Below, one piece after another: positions 7,524-16,827 of a DNA stretch of 64,000 nt (the first letter of the stretch is position 1; every line of letters begins with the position of its first letter). Under the pieces are notes generated by a model. That model saw nothing but the letters and a program-made list of their open reading frames with translations, was not told the origin of the DNA and searched no databases. Source of the stretch: Kutzneria kofuensis. Its GTDB lineage: Bacteria; Actinomycetota; Actinomycetes; Mycobacteriales; Pseudonocardiaceae. The translations under genes were made by a program, and so were the position numbers. The stretch covers positions 7,938,038 to 8,002,037 of the forward strand of contig NZ_JACHIR010000001.1 in NCBI RefSeq assembly GCF_014203355.1, written 5' to 3'.

Positions 7524-9307
7524 CGGCCGGCCGCTCCACGATGGTGCAGCTGCTCGGGATGCTCCCGGCCGCCGGGCGTGGCCTGACGGCGATCACCGCC
7601 ACGGCCACCGTCGTCACCGCCTTGCTGCCGCTGGTGTTGATGCAGGTCGTCGGCGTCCTGGTCGGCAGTGTTCCGCGACTGCTGGCCGACGACCGGCCGG
7701 CGCTGTGGATGCTGCTGGCGGCGGTCGGCGTGCTGCTCGCCGTCCAGCAACTCGCCGGCCTGCTCCTCGCCGGGCTGTCCGAACGGTTGGGCCGGCGGCT
7801 CAACCTGGTCCTGCGCACGCGGGTGATGAAGGCGATGACCGAACCGGTCGGCCTGGCCCATCTCGACGACGCGCGGGTGCAGGAGCTGCGCCTGGGCGCG
7901 CAGGGGCTGCGCGGTGGGTACGCCGGGGTGATGGGGTCGGTGGTGGGCCTGACCCACAACGGCGGCCTCCTGCTCACCGCGGCGGGCTGCGCCGTCACCA
8001 TCGTGTGGATCTCGCCGATGCTGGGCGCGATCCTGCTCGTGTCGCACGTCGCGGTGGGAACGCTGGCCCGGCGGCGGTTCCGCGAGAGCGTGTCGCTGCT
8101 GCACCTCGATCCGGCCCGGCAGCGCCGGTCCGCGTACTTCCGCGACCTGGCCCTGGCCGGCGGCGCGGACAAGGAGCTGCGGGTCTTCGGGCTCGCCGGC
8201 TGGGTGATCGACCGCTTCGACAGCACGTGGTTCGCGGTCATGAGGTCGGCGTGGCGGGACCGCCGCCGTTCGCATCCGGTGCTGTTCGCGGCGTACGTGG
8301 CGCTGGGCGTGGTCTACGCGGGCGCGGCCTACTGGCTGGTTCGGGCCGGCACTGACCATGTCATGGGCGTGTCCACGATCGCCGTGGCGATCCAGGCGAT
8401 CCTCGGCCTGATGACGCTGGCCACCGTCAGCCAGTGGGACGAGCTGATGCAGGCCGGCCGTGACGCCAGCGCGGCCGTGGTGGCGCTGGAGCGGCGGATC
8501 GGCGAGTTCCCGGCCCGAGCGGCCGCGCCGGTCGTGCCGGCGACCGGTGGTGACCTGGTGTTCGACAACGTGCGGTTCGCCTACCGCGCCGGGTCCCGGG
8601 CCGTCCTCAAGGGCGTCGACCTGGTCATTCCCGAAGGCCGCGCGACCGCCATCGTCGGCCGCAACGGTTGCGGCAAGAGCACGTTGCTCAAGCTGCTGCT
8701 GCGGTTCTACGAGCCGGATTCGGGCCGGGTGTGTCGCGGTCCGGTCGCGTTGTCCGCGCTCGACCCGGTGGCCTGGCGAACCCGCTGCGCCGTGGTGTTC
8801 CAGGACTACCTGCGGATGGCGGTCTCGCTGCGCGACGCGGTCGAGTTCGGCGCCTGGGACCGGCGGGGCGGGCAACAGGCCCTGGACCTCGCGGCGGAAC
8901 GGGCCGGGCTGAGCCAGGTGCTGGCCGAGCTGCCGGACGGCTGGGACACGGTGCTGTCGCCGCGGTTCGCCGGCGGAGTCGACCTGTCCGGCGGCCAGTG
9001 GCAGAAGGTCGCCATCGCCCGTGCCCTGTACGCGCTCGACCGCGGCGCCGAGATCCTGATCATGGACGAGCCCACGGCGAGCCTGGACGCCGAGGCCGAG
9101 CAGGCCGTCTACGAGTCGATCATCGAGGCGGCCGCCGGCCGGACGTCGATCCTGGTCTCGCACCGGTTCTCCTCGGTCCGCAAGGCCGACCACATCCACG
9201 TGCTCGACGACGGGGTGATCGCCGAGCACGGCAGCCACCCGGAGCTGATGGCCCGGGGCGGAAGTTACGCCCGGATGTTCGACAAGCAGGCGGAGTTGCT
9301 GCGATGA
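7520..9307 (+). CDS. ABC exporter half-transporter (TM-NBD), canonical ATP site motifs
   Basis: A 595-residue fused transmembrane and nucleotide-binding protein. The first 330 residues hold several membrane helices (LTAITATATVVTALLPLVLM, ILLVSHVAVGTLA). The NBD has Walker A GRNGCGKST, signature LSGGQWQKVAIARAL, Walker B ILIMDEP and the switch His in LVSHR. There is no N-terminal C39 peptidase, so leader removal is not done here. It overlaps the next gene, which encodes a second half-transporter, and the two probably form a heterodimer that exports the finished peptide and gives self-protection. Confidence 0.85.
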   Translation: MTAGRSTMVQLLGMLPAAGRGLTAITATATVVTALLPLVLMQVVGVLVGSVPRLLADDRPALWMLLAAVGVLLAVQQLAGLLLAGLSERLGRRLNLVLRTRVMKAMTEPVGLAHLDDARVQELRLGAQGLRGGYAGVMGSVVGLTHNGGLLLTAAGCAVTIVWISPMLGAILLVSHVAVGTLARRRFRESVSLLHLDPARQRRSAYFRDLALAGGADKELRVFGLAGWVIDRFDSTWFAVMRSAWRDRRRSHPVLFAAYVALGVVYAGAAYWLVRAGTDHVMGVSTIAVAIQAILGLMTLATVSQWDELMQAGRDASAAVVALERRIGEFPARAAAPVVPATGGDLVFDNVRFAYRAGSRAVLKGVDLVIPEGRATAIVGRNGCGKSTLLKLLLRFYEPDSGRVCRGPVALSALDPVAWRTRCAVVFQDYLRMAVSLRDAVEFGAWDRRGGQQALDLAAERAGLSQVLAELPDGWDTVLSPRFAGGVDLSGGQWQKVAIARALYALDRGAEILIMDEPTASLDAEAEQAVYESIIEAAAGRTSILVSHRFSSVRKADHIHVLDDGVIAEHGSHPELMARGGSYARMFDKQAELLR

Positions 9308-11103
9308 CGGCGGGAATCCTCACGCGCGGGGTCGACGTGCTGTCGGCGCTGCGGCTGGCCGCGCAGGCGGCGGCGAGCGCGAACCGGCGGCTGGCCGTCG
9401 GGGTCGGCGTGCTGGCGGTGGTCGGCTCGGCCCTCACGGTCGCCGTTGCCCTTGTGTCCCAAGAGATCGTGGACAGCGCGACCACCGGTCAGGCCGTGCT
9501 GCTCGCCGCCGGGCTGTTCGGCGCGTACGCGATCGCCACGCTGTGCCTGGAGTGGCTGAACACGGGCCTGACGACCACCCTGGCCGAGGCAACCGACCAC
9601 TGGCTGGAGTCCACGCTGGCGAGGTGCGTGCTGGCGCCGCCCGGGCTGGACCACGTGGAGAACAGCGAGTACCAGAACCAGGTCCACGTTCTGCTCAACC
9701 AGCGCGGCGCCCTGGGCGGGACGGTCAACACGGTCGTGGGCGCGACGACGCTGGCCGTGCGCTTCGTGGTGGCGGAGGTGTTGCTGGCCCGGATCTCCCC
9801 GGTGCTGCTGGTGTTCCCGCTGTTCATCGTGCCGACGATCGCGATCAGCGGCCGCACCCAGCGGCTGTTGTCCCGCAGCCTCACGGCGGTGGCCGAGCGA
9901 ACCCGGCTCGCCACGATGTTCTTCCAGACCGCCAGCGATCCGGCGGCCGGCCGGGAACTGCGGGTCTACGGCCTCGGCCCGGAGGTCGTCCGCCGGCACA
10001 CCGACCTGTTGCTGGAAGTGGACGAGGAGCAGTGGGCGGCGCGGCTGAAGAGCAGCCTGCTGGAGGGCGCCACCTGGGCGTTCTTCGCCGCCGGACTGGT
10101 CGGCGCGATCTTCTTCGCGGTGCACGACGGCCGCGCCCAGCACTCGCCGGCCGAGTTGCTGCTGCTGTTCGTGCTGGCCGCGCAGATCGCGGGGCAGACC
10201 AAGACGGCGAGCTTCGTGGTCGGGTCGATCGGCCGGCAGACCGACGCCTTCCGCCGCTACCGCCACGTCCGCGACGTCGCCGACCGGTACCGCGGGTCGT
10301 CCGCCGATGCCCCCGCGCCGGACCGCCTCGAGCACGGCATCGATCTGGTGGACGTCGAACTGCGCTATGCCGGCGCGTCCGAACCGGCGCTGCGGGGGGT
10401 GAGCTGCCATCTCCCCGCCGGTGCGACGGTCGCCCTGGTCGGTCCCAGCGGCGCCGGCAAGAGCTCGTTGGTCAAGCTGCTGCTCGGCCTGTACGAGCCG
10501 ACCGCCGGCAGCGTCAACGTCGACGGTGTGCCGCTCTCGGCGATCGACCACGGGCGCTGGCGCGAGCGGACCGCCGCCGCGTTCCAGGACTTCACCCGCT
10601 TCGAGCTGACGTTGCTGGAAAGCGTCGGGGTCGGCGACCTGCCGCGTAGCACCGACGAGGTCGCCGTGGCCGGTGCCTTGCGACGCGCCGAGGCCGGTTC
10701 GCTGGTGCAGCACTGGGATGACGGCTTGCAGACCCGGCTCGGTCGCAGTCACGCCGACGGTGTGGAGCCGTCGGAGGGCCAGTGGCAGAAGGTGGCGATC
10801 GCGCGGGCGATGCTGCGCGACGCGCCCCTGCTCACGGTCCTCGACGAGCCGACCGCCAGCTTGGACGCGGAGAGCGAGTACGACCTCTTCCACGCGTACC
10901 GGCGCAGCGCACGCGACCGGGCGCACCGCACCGGCGGCATCACCGTGCTGGTGTCGCATCGGTTCGTCACGGTGCGTGATGCGGACCTGATTCTGGTCAT
11001 CGACGGCGGCCGGGTGGTGGAGTCCGGCACTCACGACGAACTCGTGCGCCTGGGCGGCCGCTACGCCCGGCTGTTCGAGACGCAGGCGGGGGAGTACCGA
11101 TGA
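9304..11103 (+). CDS. ABC exporter half-transporter with altered signature motif
   Basis: About 600 residues, with membrane helices over the first 300 and a C-terminal NBD: Walker A GPSGAGKSS, Walker B LTVLDEP, switch LVSHR. The signature reads VEPSEGQWQ instead of LSGGQ. In heterodimeric exporters one half often has such a degenerate signature, making one of the two composite ATP sites slow or inactive; the partner encoded just upstream keeps LSGGQ. The start is ATG 9304, overlapping the upstream stop. The frame stays open to 8668, but that extension lies inside the partner's NBD and is not used. Confidence 0.85.
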   Translation: MTAGILTRGVDVLSALRLAAQAAASANRRLAVGVGVLAVVGSALTVAVALVSQEIVDSATTGQAVLLAAGLFGAYAIATLCLEWLNTGLTTTLAEATDHWLESTLARCVLAPPGLDHVENSEYQNQVHVLLNQRGALGGTVNTVVGATTLAVRFVVAEVLLARISPVLLVFPLFIVPTIAISGRTQRLLSRSLTAVAERTRLATMFFQTASDPAAGRELRVYGLGPEVVRRHTDLLLEVDEEQWAARLKSSLLEGATWAFFAAGLVGAIFFAVHDGRAQHSPAELLLLFVLAAQIAGQTKTASFVVGSIGRQTDAFRRYRHVRDVADRYRGSSADAPAPDRLEHGIDLVDVELRYAGASEPALRGVSCHLPAGATVALVGPSGAGKSSLVKLLLGLYEPTAGSVNVDGVPLSAIDHGRWRERTAAAFQDFTRFELTLLESVGVGDLPRSTDEVAVAGALRRAEAGSLVQHWDDGLQTRLGRSHADGVEPSEGQWQKVAIARAMLRDAPLLTVLDEPTASLDAESEYDLFHAYRRSARDRAHRTGGITVLVSHRFVTVRDADLILVIDGGRVVESGTHDELVRLGGRYARLFETQAGEYR

Positions 11104-11750
11104 CCGTCTGGCACTCGCCGCAGACAGCGGATCGATACGACCGGTACACCCAGAAGTTCCCGTTGTACGCGACGACAAGCGCGCGTCTGGTGGCTGCGGC
11201 GGGCATCCGGCCCGGATCGCGGGTGCTCGACCTCGGCTGCGGAACGGGCGTGACGACTCGTGCCCTGCTGGCCCGCGTCGGGCCGGCCGGGCAGGTGCTG
11301 GCCGTCGACTCCTCGCCGGCGATGCTCGACACCGCCCGGGCGAACGTCAGGGCCGACAACGTCTCCTGGTACCAGGGCGATGCCCGGGACGTGGACCGGC
11401 TGGTCGGTGGGAAGGTGGACGCGGCGGTGTCCAACATGGCCTTCTGGCAGTTCGATCTCGTGCCGACCCTCGCCGCCGTCGCGAAGGTGCTCACCGACGA
11501 GGGGAGCCTGACGTTCAGCATCGGTTACCGGGTCCGGCCCGACGCCGCCGCGATCGCGAGCCACTGGCGAAGGACGTTGCGCGACAACGGTTACGACCTG
11601 GTCGAGGCGAGGCGATCCGAGCACCGGGAATCCGCGTTGTCCCTGCGTGAATGGTCACGCCTGGCGCTGGTCGCCCAGGCCGCTGCGCAGACCGACGACC
11701 AGCCGTGGACGCTGCACACGCTGTACTTCCGTTGCCGGCCACAGGGATGA
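11100..11750 (+). CDS. SAM-dependent methyltransferase (class I)
   Basis: A 216-residue Rossmann-fold methyltransferase. Motif I is VLDLGCGTGVTTRALL, followed by the acidic VLAVDSSPAMLDTA and the GDARD loop, as in UbiE/Methyltransf_11 proteins. There is no sign of the protein-isoaspartate methyltransferase fold that modifies aspartate in lanthidins. It is translationally coupled on both sides (ATGA overlaps with the exporter before and LanB after). The likely substrate is the RiPP, for example at the N-terminus, an oxygen or a sulfur created by the MNIO, but the site cannot be inferred. Confidence 0.75.
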   Translation: MTVWHSPQTADRYDRYTQKFPLYATTSARLVAAAGIRPGSRVLDLGCGTGVTTRALLARVGPAGQVLAVDSSPAMLDTARANVRADNVSWYQGDARDVDRLVGGKVDAAVSNMAFWQFDLVPTLAAVAKVLTDEGSLTFSIGYRVRPDAAAIASHWRRTLRDNGYDLVEARRSEHRESALSLREWSRLALVAQAAAQTDDQPWTLHTLYFRCRPQG

Positions 11751-14584
11751 CCGCGATGTTCACCGTTACCGGTCAGGCGCAGGGCTGGATCTGCGCCCTT
11801 CCCGCCAGCGCCGCCGAGGCGACTCGGCGGGACATTCCCGTCGACCCCGTCGGCTACCTGCGCGAGATCGCCGCCGTGCCGGGGCTGCGGGAGGCGATCG
11901 CGGTCGCCAGCACATCGCTGGACCAGGCGTTCGACCGTGCCCTGGCCAACGGGCTGACCCACGACCGTGCGGGCCGGGTGGCCTTCTCCGTGGCCAAGTA
12001 CCTGCTGCGGATGGCGACGCGCCCGGTCCCGTTCGGCACGATGGCCGGGACCGCCACGGCTGAGGTCGGCTGCGGTCCCGGCAGCGCCGAGCTCGGGGCA
12101 CGGCATCGCCGGGAGGCGTTGCCGGATCTCGGTTGGCTGGCCTCGTTGGTGGCTCGGTGGGAGCAGGACGGGCGGCTCACCCCGGAACTGATGGTGATCA
12201 CCAACGACCTCGTCGTGACGCGGGGGGATCGGCTGTTCCTCGCCACCCGCCCCGGCGCGGAGATCTCCCTGCGGCTCACGCCGTCGCTGCGGGAGACGGT
12301 GCGCTACTGCGGGCAGCCTCGCCGAGGCCGAGACCTACTTGACCATCTTGCCCGCACGTTCCCCTTGGTGGACAAGGACACCATTGCTGCGGCGGTCCGT
12401 GCACTGATCGGGCACGGTGTTCTGTGCACCGACCTGGCCGCCGCGACCACGCTGGAGCCCATCGCGGCGACCTTGCGGGCGGCCGGTCATGAGGACGCCG
12501 AGGCTGTTGCCGGGCTGCTTTCTCGATGTGCGGACTACTCCTCGTGCGCACCGGAAGCCAGGCGGGCGGCCCTGCGCACTGCGACGCGCTCCGCCCGGAA
12601 CCTGGCCGAAGCGCCCGCGCCGCTCCAGGTCGACCTCGGCATGGACGCGTCGGTCCGGTTCCCCCGGATCGTGGCCGACGAACTCGACTCCGCGTTGTCG
12701 GTGTCGGCCCGGCTGGCCCGGACCGGCACCCGGGACCACGCCCTGCGCGAGTACCACAACGCGTTCCTCGCCCGGTACGGCCCGGCGACGGCGGTGCCGC
12801 TGCTGGAGGTCTTCGACAGCGAGCGGGGTCTGGGGCCCTACCGCGACCCGGCCGCCGCGTCCACGCCCACCGCCGAGACGCAGTGGCGCGACACCGTTCT
12901 GTTGCGGCTGGCCCAGCAGGCGGTCGCCGACGGGTTCGCCCCGGTGACGCTGACCGAGGACGTGATCGACGAGCTGGCCGCCGTCGGGCACAGCGGCGAG
13001 TTGCCGGCATCGGTGGAACTGTCCGTGGAGGTCCTGGCCGAGTCCATGGCCGCGATCGAGTCGGGACGATTCGACCTTCTACTGTGGACGGTGTCTGCCG
13101 GGGTGGTGACACAAACCAGCGCCGCCGCGCTGGCCGAGCGGGACACCATGCCGGTACAGCTGCGGTTCAAGCCGTTGGCGGCACGGGACGGCAACGTGCT
13201 CCGGCAGCCCCGGCTGCTGCCGGACGCCCTCGACATCGGCACCTTTCCCGCTGCCCACAGCCTGCGGGCGACCGACTTGGCGCTCGCCGCCACCTCACGG
13301 TCGTTCCACGTGCTGCGTCGCAACGACTTGCGGGAGATCGAACCGGTGTCCTTCACGCTGCTGCGGGACGACCGCAGCGGCGATCTCGAACGGTTCCTGC
13401 GCGTCTACCGCCGTCTGGGCCAGGCGCAGTTGCACTGGAGCTGGGGTGCCGCGGCCGCCCTGCCGTGGCTTCCCCGCGTGACCCACGGCCGCACGGTTCT
13501 GTCCGCCCAGCGCTGGCTGATCCCGCGAACTTTGAGCACGGCCGGCTGGGACGACGCCCTGGCGCGGTGGCGAGCGCAGTGGCGGGTGCCCGACGAAGTG
13601 CGGCTCGTCAGCGGGACTTCGGCGGTGGACCTCGATCTCCGGCAGGGCCTGCACCGCGAGCTCCTGCGCACCGAAACCGCCCGGAACCCCGAGGCGTACG
13701 TGAGTGAACTGCCCGGCTGCGCGGACCGGTACTCCTGGTTGGCGGGTCACGCCAGCCGGTTGCACTTCTCGGCCTTCCGCAAGGAATGCCGCCGACCCGT
13801 GACGGTCGTGCCACGCGGGGAGCCCGTGCGCCACCTTCCCGGCGGGGAATGGCTGTGCCTGAAGTTGTACGCCAGCCCGGTCCGTCACGACACGCTGTTG
13901 GCCGAACATCTGGCAGGCCTGGTCGACGCCCTGGGACTGCCGGCGGACCGGTGGTTCTTCGTCCGATACGCCGATCCGGCGCCCCATCTGCGACTGCGTT
14001 TCCGCGGCAGCGGCGCGGACCGAAAGATCTGTTCGTGGGCGGCTGCACTCGTGCGAACCGGCCTGGCCGCTCGGTTCGTGATCGACGAGTACGAGCCCGA
14101 GTCGGCCCGCTACGGCGGCGACAGGCTGATTGCCGCCGCCGAGCATGCCTTCGGGGCCGACAGCGTGGCCGCCGTTGAGTTGCTGTCCTCGGGTAAGCGC
14201 CACCCGCTCGCGGTCCTGTGCGCCGTCACCGGACTCGACCTGGTCCGGCAGGTGCACGGCCTAGGCTGGGAAACCTGGGTCAGCGCCAACCTGCCGCACG
14301 GGTTGCGTGGCCGGCGCGACGACCGCAAGGCGGCGCTCCGGCTGCACGCCAACTTGCCGGCAGAGCTGCGCACGGTGCTCGACGAGCGGGCTGAGCCGCT
14401 GCGCGAGTACGGCGAGCGGTTGCGCGCCGAGGGGAACGAGCGCCGTGACCGGGCCCTGAATTCCTTGCTGCACATGCACTTCAACCGTCTGACGCCGATC
14501 GGCTCACCGCTGGAGGGCCAGGCGCGGCTGCTCGCACGGGCGATCGCCGACACCCACCGAACGTATCCGCAGGAGAGGACATGA
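11747..14584 (+). CDS. Full-length LanB-type lantibiotic dehydratase
   Basis: A 945-residue class I lanthipeptide dehydratase. Such enzymes glutamylate Ser/Thr from glutamyl-tRNA in the large N-terminal domain and eliminate glutamate in the C-terminal SpaB domain, giving dehydroamino acids. The N-terminal domain carries RPVPFGTMAGTATAEVG near residue 92, the family's S/RPTPFG motif. The C-terminal SpaB_C domain shows WLCLKLYASPVRHD and FFVRYADPAPHLRLRFRG. Both domains are present, unlike the split LanB of thiopeptides. Start ATG 11747 overlaps the methyltransferase stop, although the frame is open from 11651. No LanC-type cyclase gene is present in this operon, so ring closure may be non-enzymatic, done elsewhere, or not happen. 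Confidence 0.9.
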   Translation: MTAMFTVTGQAQGWICALPASAAEATRRDIPVDPVGYLREIAAVPGLREAIAVASTSLDQAFDRALANGLTHDRAGRVAFSVAKYLLRMATRPVPFGTMAGTATAEVGCGPGSAELGARHRREALPDLGWLASLVARWEQDGRLTPELMVITNDLVVTRGDRLFLATRPGAEISLRLTPSLRETVRYCGQPRRGRDLLDHLARTFPLVDKDTIAAAVRALIGHGVLCTDLAAATTLEPIAATLRAAGHEDAEAVAGLLSRCADYSSCAPEARRAALRTATRSARNLAEAPAPLQVDLGMDASVRFPRIVADELDSALSVSARLARTGTRDHALREYHNAFLARYGPATAVPLLEVFDSERGLGPYRDPAAASTPTAETQWRDTVLLRLAQQAVADGFAPVTLTEDVIDELAAVGHSGELPASVELSVEVLAESMAAIESGRFDLLLWTVSAGVVTQTSAAALAERDTMPVQLRFKPLAARDGNVLRQPRLLPDALDIGTFPAAHSLRATDLALAATSRSFHVLRRNDLREIEPVSFTLLRDDRSGDLERFLRVYRRLGQAQLHWSWGAAAALPWLPRVTHGRTVLSAQRWLIPRTLSTAGWDDALARWRAQWRVPDEVRLVSGTSAVDLDLRQGLHRELLRTETARNPEAYVSELPGCADRYSWLAGHASRLHFSAFRKECRRPVTVVPRGEPVRHLPGGEWLCLKLYASPVRHDTLLAEHLAGLVDALGLPADRWFFVRYADPAPHLRLRFRGSGADRKICSWAAALVRTGLAARFVIDEYEPESARYGGDRLIAAAEHAFGADSVAAVELLSSGKRHPLAVLCAVTGLDLVRQVHGLGWETWVSANLPHGLRGRRDDRKAALRLHANLPAELRTVLDERAEPLREYGERLRAEGNERRDRALNSLLHMHFNRLTPIGSPLEGQARLLARAIADTHRTYPQERT

Positions 14585-16827
14585 CCCTGAACGACCTCGC
14601 CTACCGCCCGCCGGGGTTCACGCTCGCCGCGGACACCTCGGACTGGCCCGTGGCGCTGCACGACGGCGTGCAGCGGCTGGAACAGGCCCTGGACCGGGGT
14701 TTCGGCGCGCCCGACATGCCGTTGTTGCTGTGCGCGCAGGCAACCGTGGGCGACGCCGTGCTCAACATCGGCCTGAGCAAGGAATCCCTGCCCGGCCTGA
14801 CCGCACTGCTCGGATCCGCGGACGCGGCGGAGCATGCCTACGGACGGCTGGAGACGGCCCTCGGGCAACCGCCGTCCCCGGATCCGCACCACCAGCTGCG
14901 GTCGGTGGTCGAGGGCATGGTCGCCGCCGGTGCGGACGTCGAGATCACGTCGATGGTGTTCGGCAATTCCGGTGTGGGTTCCGGCACCGGGCTGGCACTG
15001 AGTCGCCATCCGGAGTCGGGGGAGCCGGGACTGTTCGGCTGGTTCCTGCCCAACGCCACCGGCGTGGCGGTGGCCGATGCGGTCGCCGGAACCGATGTGA
15101 CGGACCTGAGCGCCTTGACCGCGGAGTGGGTGACCGAACTGGCCGCCGTCACCCGATCATTGGAGCGGGTTCGGCGGGACATGTGCGAGATCCAGTTCGT
15201 CGTCGAGCACGGACGGCTCTGGATCCTGGACTCCCGGCCGGCGCCTCGAAGCGCGGCCGGGGCGTTCCGCGTCGCCAAGCGGCTCGCCGACGACGGGATC
15301 GTGACCGAAGACGAGATGGTGGGCCTGGTGACCGGCGAGCAGCTCACCTCGCTGCTGTTCGCCCAGGCCCGGCCGGGCCAGCACAGCCCGGCGGTCGCCA
15401 CCGGGCAGGGGGTGTCGCCGGGCATCGCGTCCGGGCCGGCGGTGTTCGACGCCGAACGCGCCCGGGCCCGCCCGGGCAGCGTGCTCGTGCTGCCGGAGAC
15501 CACTCCCGCCGACATGGAGGGGATGCTCACCACGGCCGGCATCCTGACCGCGCGGGGCGGCAGCAGTTCCCACGCCGCGGTGGTCGCCCGGGGCGTCGGC
15601 GTGCCGTGCGTCTGCGCGGCCGCCGGGATCACCATCGACCTGCCCGGGGCCAAGTTCCGCACGGCGGCGGGAATCTCCGTGCACGAGGGGGAGTTCATCA
15701 CGATCGACGGCGCCACCGGAACCATCCACCTGGGACAGACCGCGGCGGGGGAGTCGGAGGTGTTGCGGCACCTGGAAACCCCGCTACCGGTGGAGGAACG
15801 ATCCGAGCTGGTTGCTGCCGTCGATGCCGTGCTCGGCCACGCCGATCGGCTGCGCCGGCTGGAGATCCGGGCCAACGCCGACACCGCGGCCGACGCCGCG
15901 CGGGCCCGTGCCTTCGGCGCCACCGGGATCGGGTTGTGCCGCACCGAACACCTCTTCCTCGGCGCCCGCAGTTCGCTGGTGGCCGACCTGGTCCGGGCGA
16001 GGACCGCGCCCGAGCGGAACGCGGTGCTCGCCGTGATGACCCGGATCCACCACGGCGAACTGGTCGAGGTGTTCGCCGCGATGAGCGGGCTGCCGGTGAC
16101 CGTGCGGCTGCTGGACCCGCCACTGCACGAGTTCGTGCCCGACCACGCCGAGCGGGAGACCAACCCGATGCTGGGCCGGCGTGGCGTCCGGCTGGGCCTG
16201 ACGGTCGCCGGACTGTTCGCCGCCCAGGCCCGCGCGGTGGCCGAAGCGGCCCTCACGGTGCGGGAGCGGGGCGGCGACCCGCGCCCGGAGATCATGATCC
16301 CCTTCGTCAGCACCGAACGGGAACTCCGACCGCTGCGAACGGAGATCGAGACCGCGCTGGCCGAAGTGTTCGCGGCGCACGGCGAGTCGATGGAGATCCC
16401 GATCGGGACGATGATCGAGCTGCCCCGGGCCGCGCTGACCGCCGACGCCCTCGCCCGGCACGCCGACTTCTTCTCCTTCGGCACCAACGACTTGACGCAG
16501 ACCACGTGGGGCATGTCCCGGGACGACGCCGAGTCGACCTTCCTGCGTGACTACGTCGACCGGGGCGTGGTCGAGGACTCTCCGTTCGGGACGTACGACC
16601 AGGCCGGAGTCGGTCAGTTGGTGGCCACGGCGCTGCGGCGGGGCCATGCCGCCCGTGCCGACCTCGTCACCGGGGTTTGCGGCGAGCACGCCCAACTCCC
16701 CGAGGCTGTGGCCCGGTTCCACGACGACGGCGTCGACTACCTGTCCTGCTCCCCGTTCGCCGTTCCGGCCGCACGCCTGGAAGCGGCCCGCGCCGCCCTC
16801 CACCACCGCACGAGGAGTCTCCCGTGA
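14581..16827 (+). CDS. Pyruvate-phosphate-dikinase-like protein with a decayed ATP-grasp half
   Basis: This 748-residue protein aligns by eye along most of PPDK, an enzyme that shuttles a phosphate between ATP/Pi and pyruvate through a swivelling phosphohistidine. The middle domain keeps the loop RGGSSSHAAVVARG with His331. The PEP-binding barrel is intact: RTEHLFL, LDPPLHEFVP, NPMLGRRG, PEIMIPFV, GTMIELPRAALTADA, FFSFGTNDLTQ and the catalytic Cys700 in GVCGEHA. The N-terminal half has lost the GGKG loop, has LLLCAQATVGDAVLNIGL where PPDK has the arginine-bearing SVRSGAR segment, and lacks about 100 residues before VFGNSGVGSGTGLALSR. It overlaps LanB and the next gene. A dikinase relative in a LanB operon suggests PEP-dependent phosphoryl or enolpyruvyl chemistry on the peptide, or phosphate relay to another protein; this is inference. 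Confidence 0.85.
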   Translation: MTLNDLAYRPPGFTLAADTSDWPVALHDGVQRLEQALDRGFGAPDMPLLLCAQATVGDAVLNIGLSKESLPGLTALLGSADAAEHAYGRLETALGQPPSPDPHHQLRSVVEGMVAAGADVEITSMVFGNSGVGSGTGLALSRHPESGEPGLFGWFLPNATGVAVADAVAGTDVTDLSALTAEWVTELAAVTRSLERVRRDMCEIQFVVEHGRLWILDSRPAPRSAAGAFRVAKRLADDGIVTEDEMVGLVTGEQLTSLLFAQARPGQHSPAVATGQGVSPGIASGPAVFDAERARARPGSVLVLPETTPADMEGMLTTAGILTARGGSSSHAAVVARGVGVPCVCAAAGITIDLPGAKFRTAAGISVHEGEFITIDGATGTIHLGQTAAGESEVLRHLETPLPVEERSELVAAVDAVLGHADRLRRLEIRANADTAADAARARAFGATGIGLCRTEHLFLGARSSLVADLVRARTAPERNAVLAVMTRIHHGELVEVFAAMSGLPVTVRLLDPPLHEFVPDHAERETNPMLGRRGVRLGLTVAGLFAAQARAVAEAALTVRERGGDPRPEIMIPFVSTERELRPLRTEIETALAEVFAAHGESMEIPIGTMIELPRAALTADALARHADFFSFGTNDLTQTTWGMSRDDAESTFLRDYVDRGVVEDSPFGTYDQAGVGQLVATALRRGHAARADLVTGVCGEHAQLPEAVARFHDDGVDYLSCSPFAVPAARLEAARAALHHRTRSLP

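Noticed and set aside
8668-9303. Upstream extension of the second ABC exporter frame
   Set aside because: It lies wholly within the first exporter's NBD coding; ATG 9304 with the 4-base overlap is the natural start.
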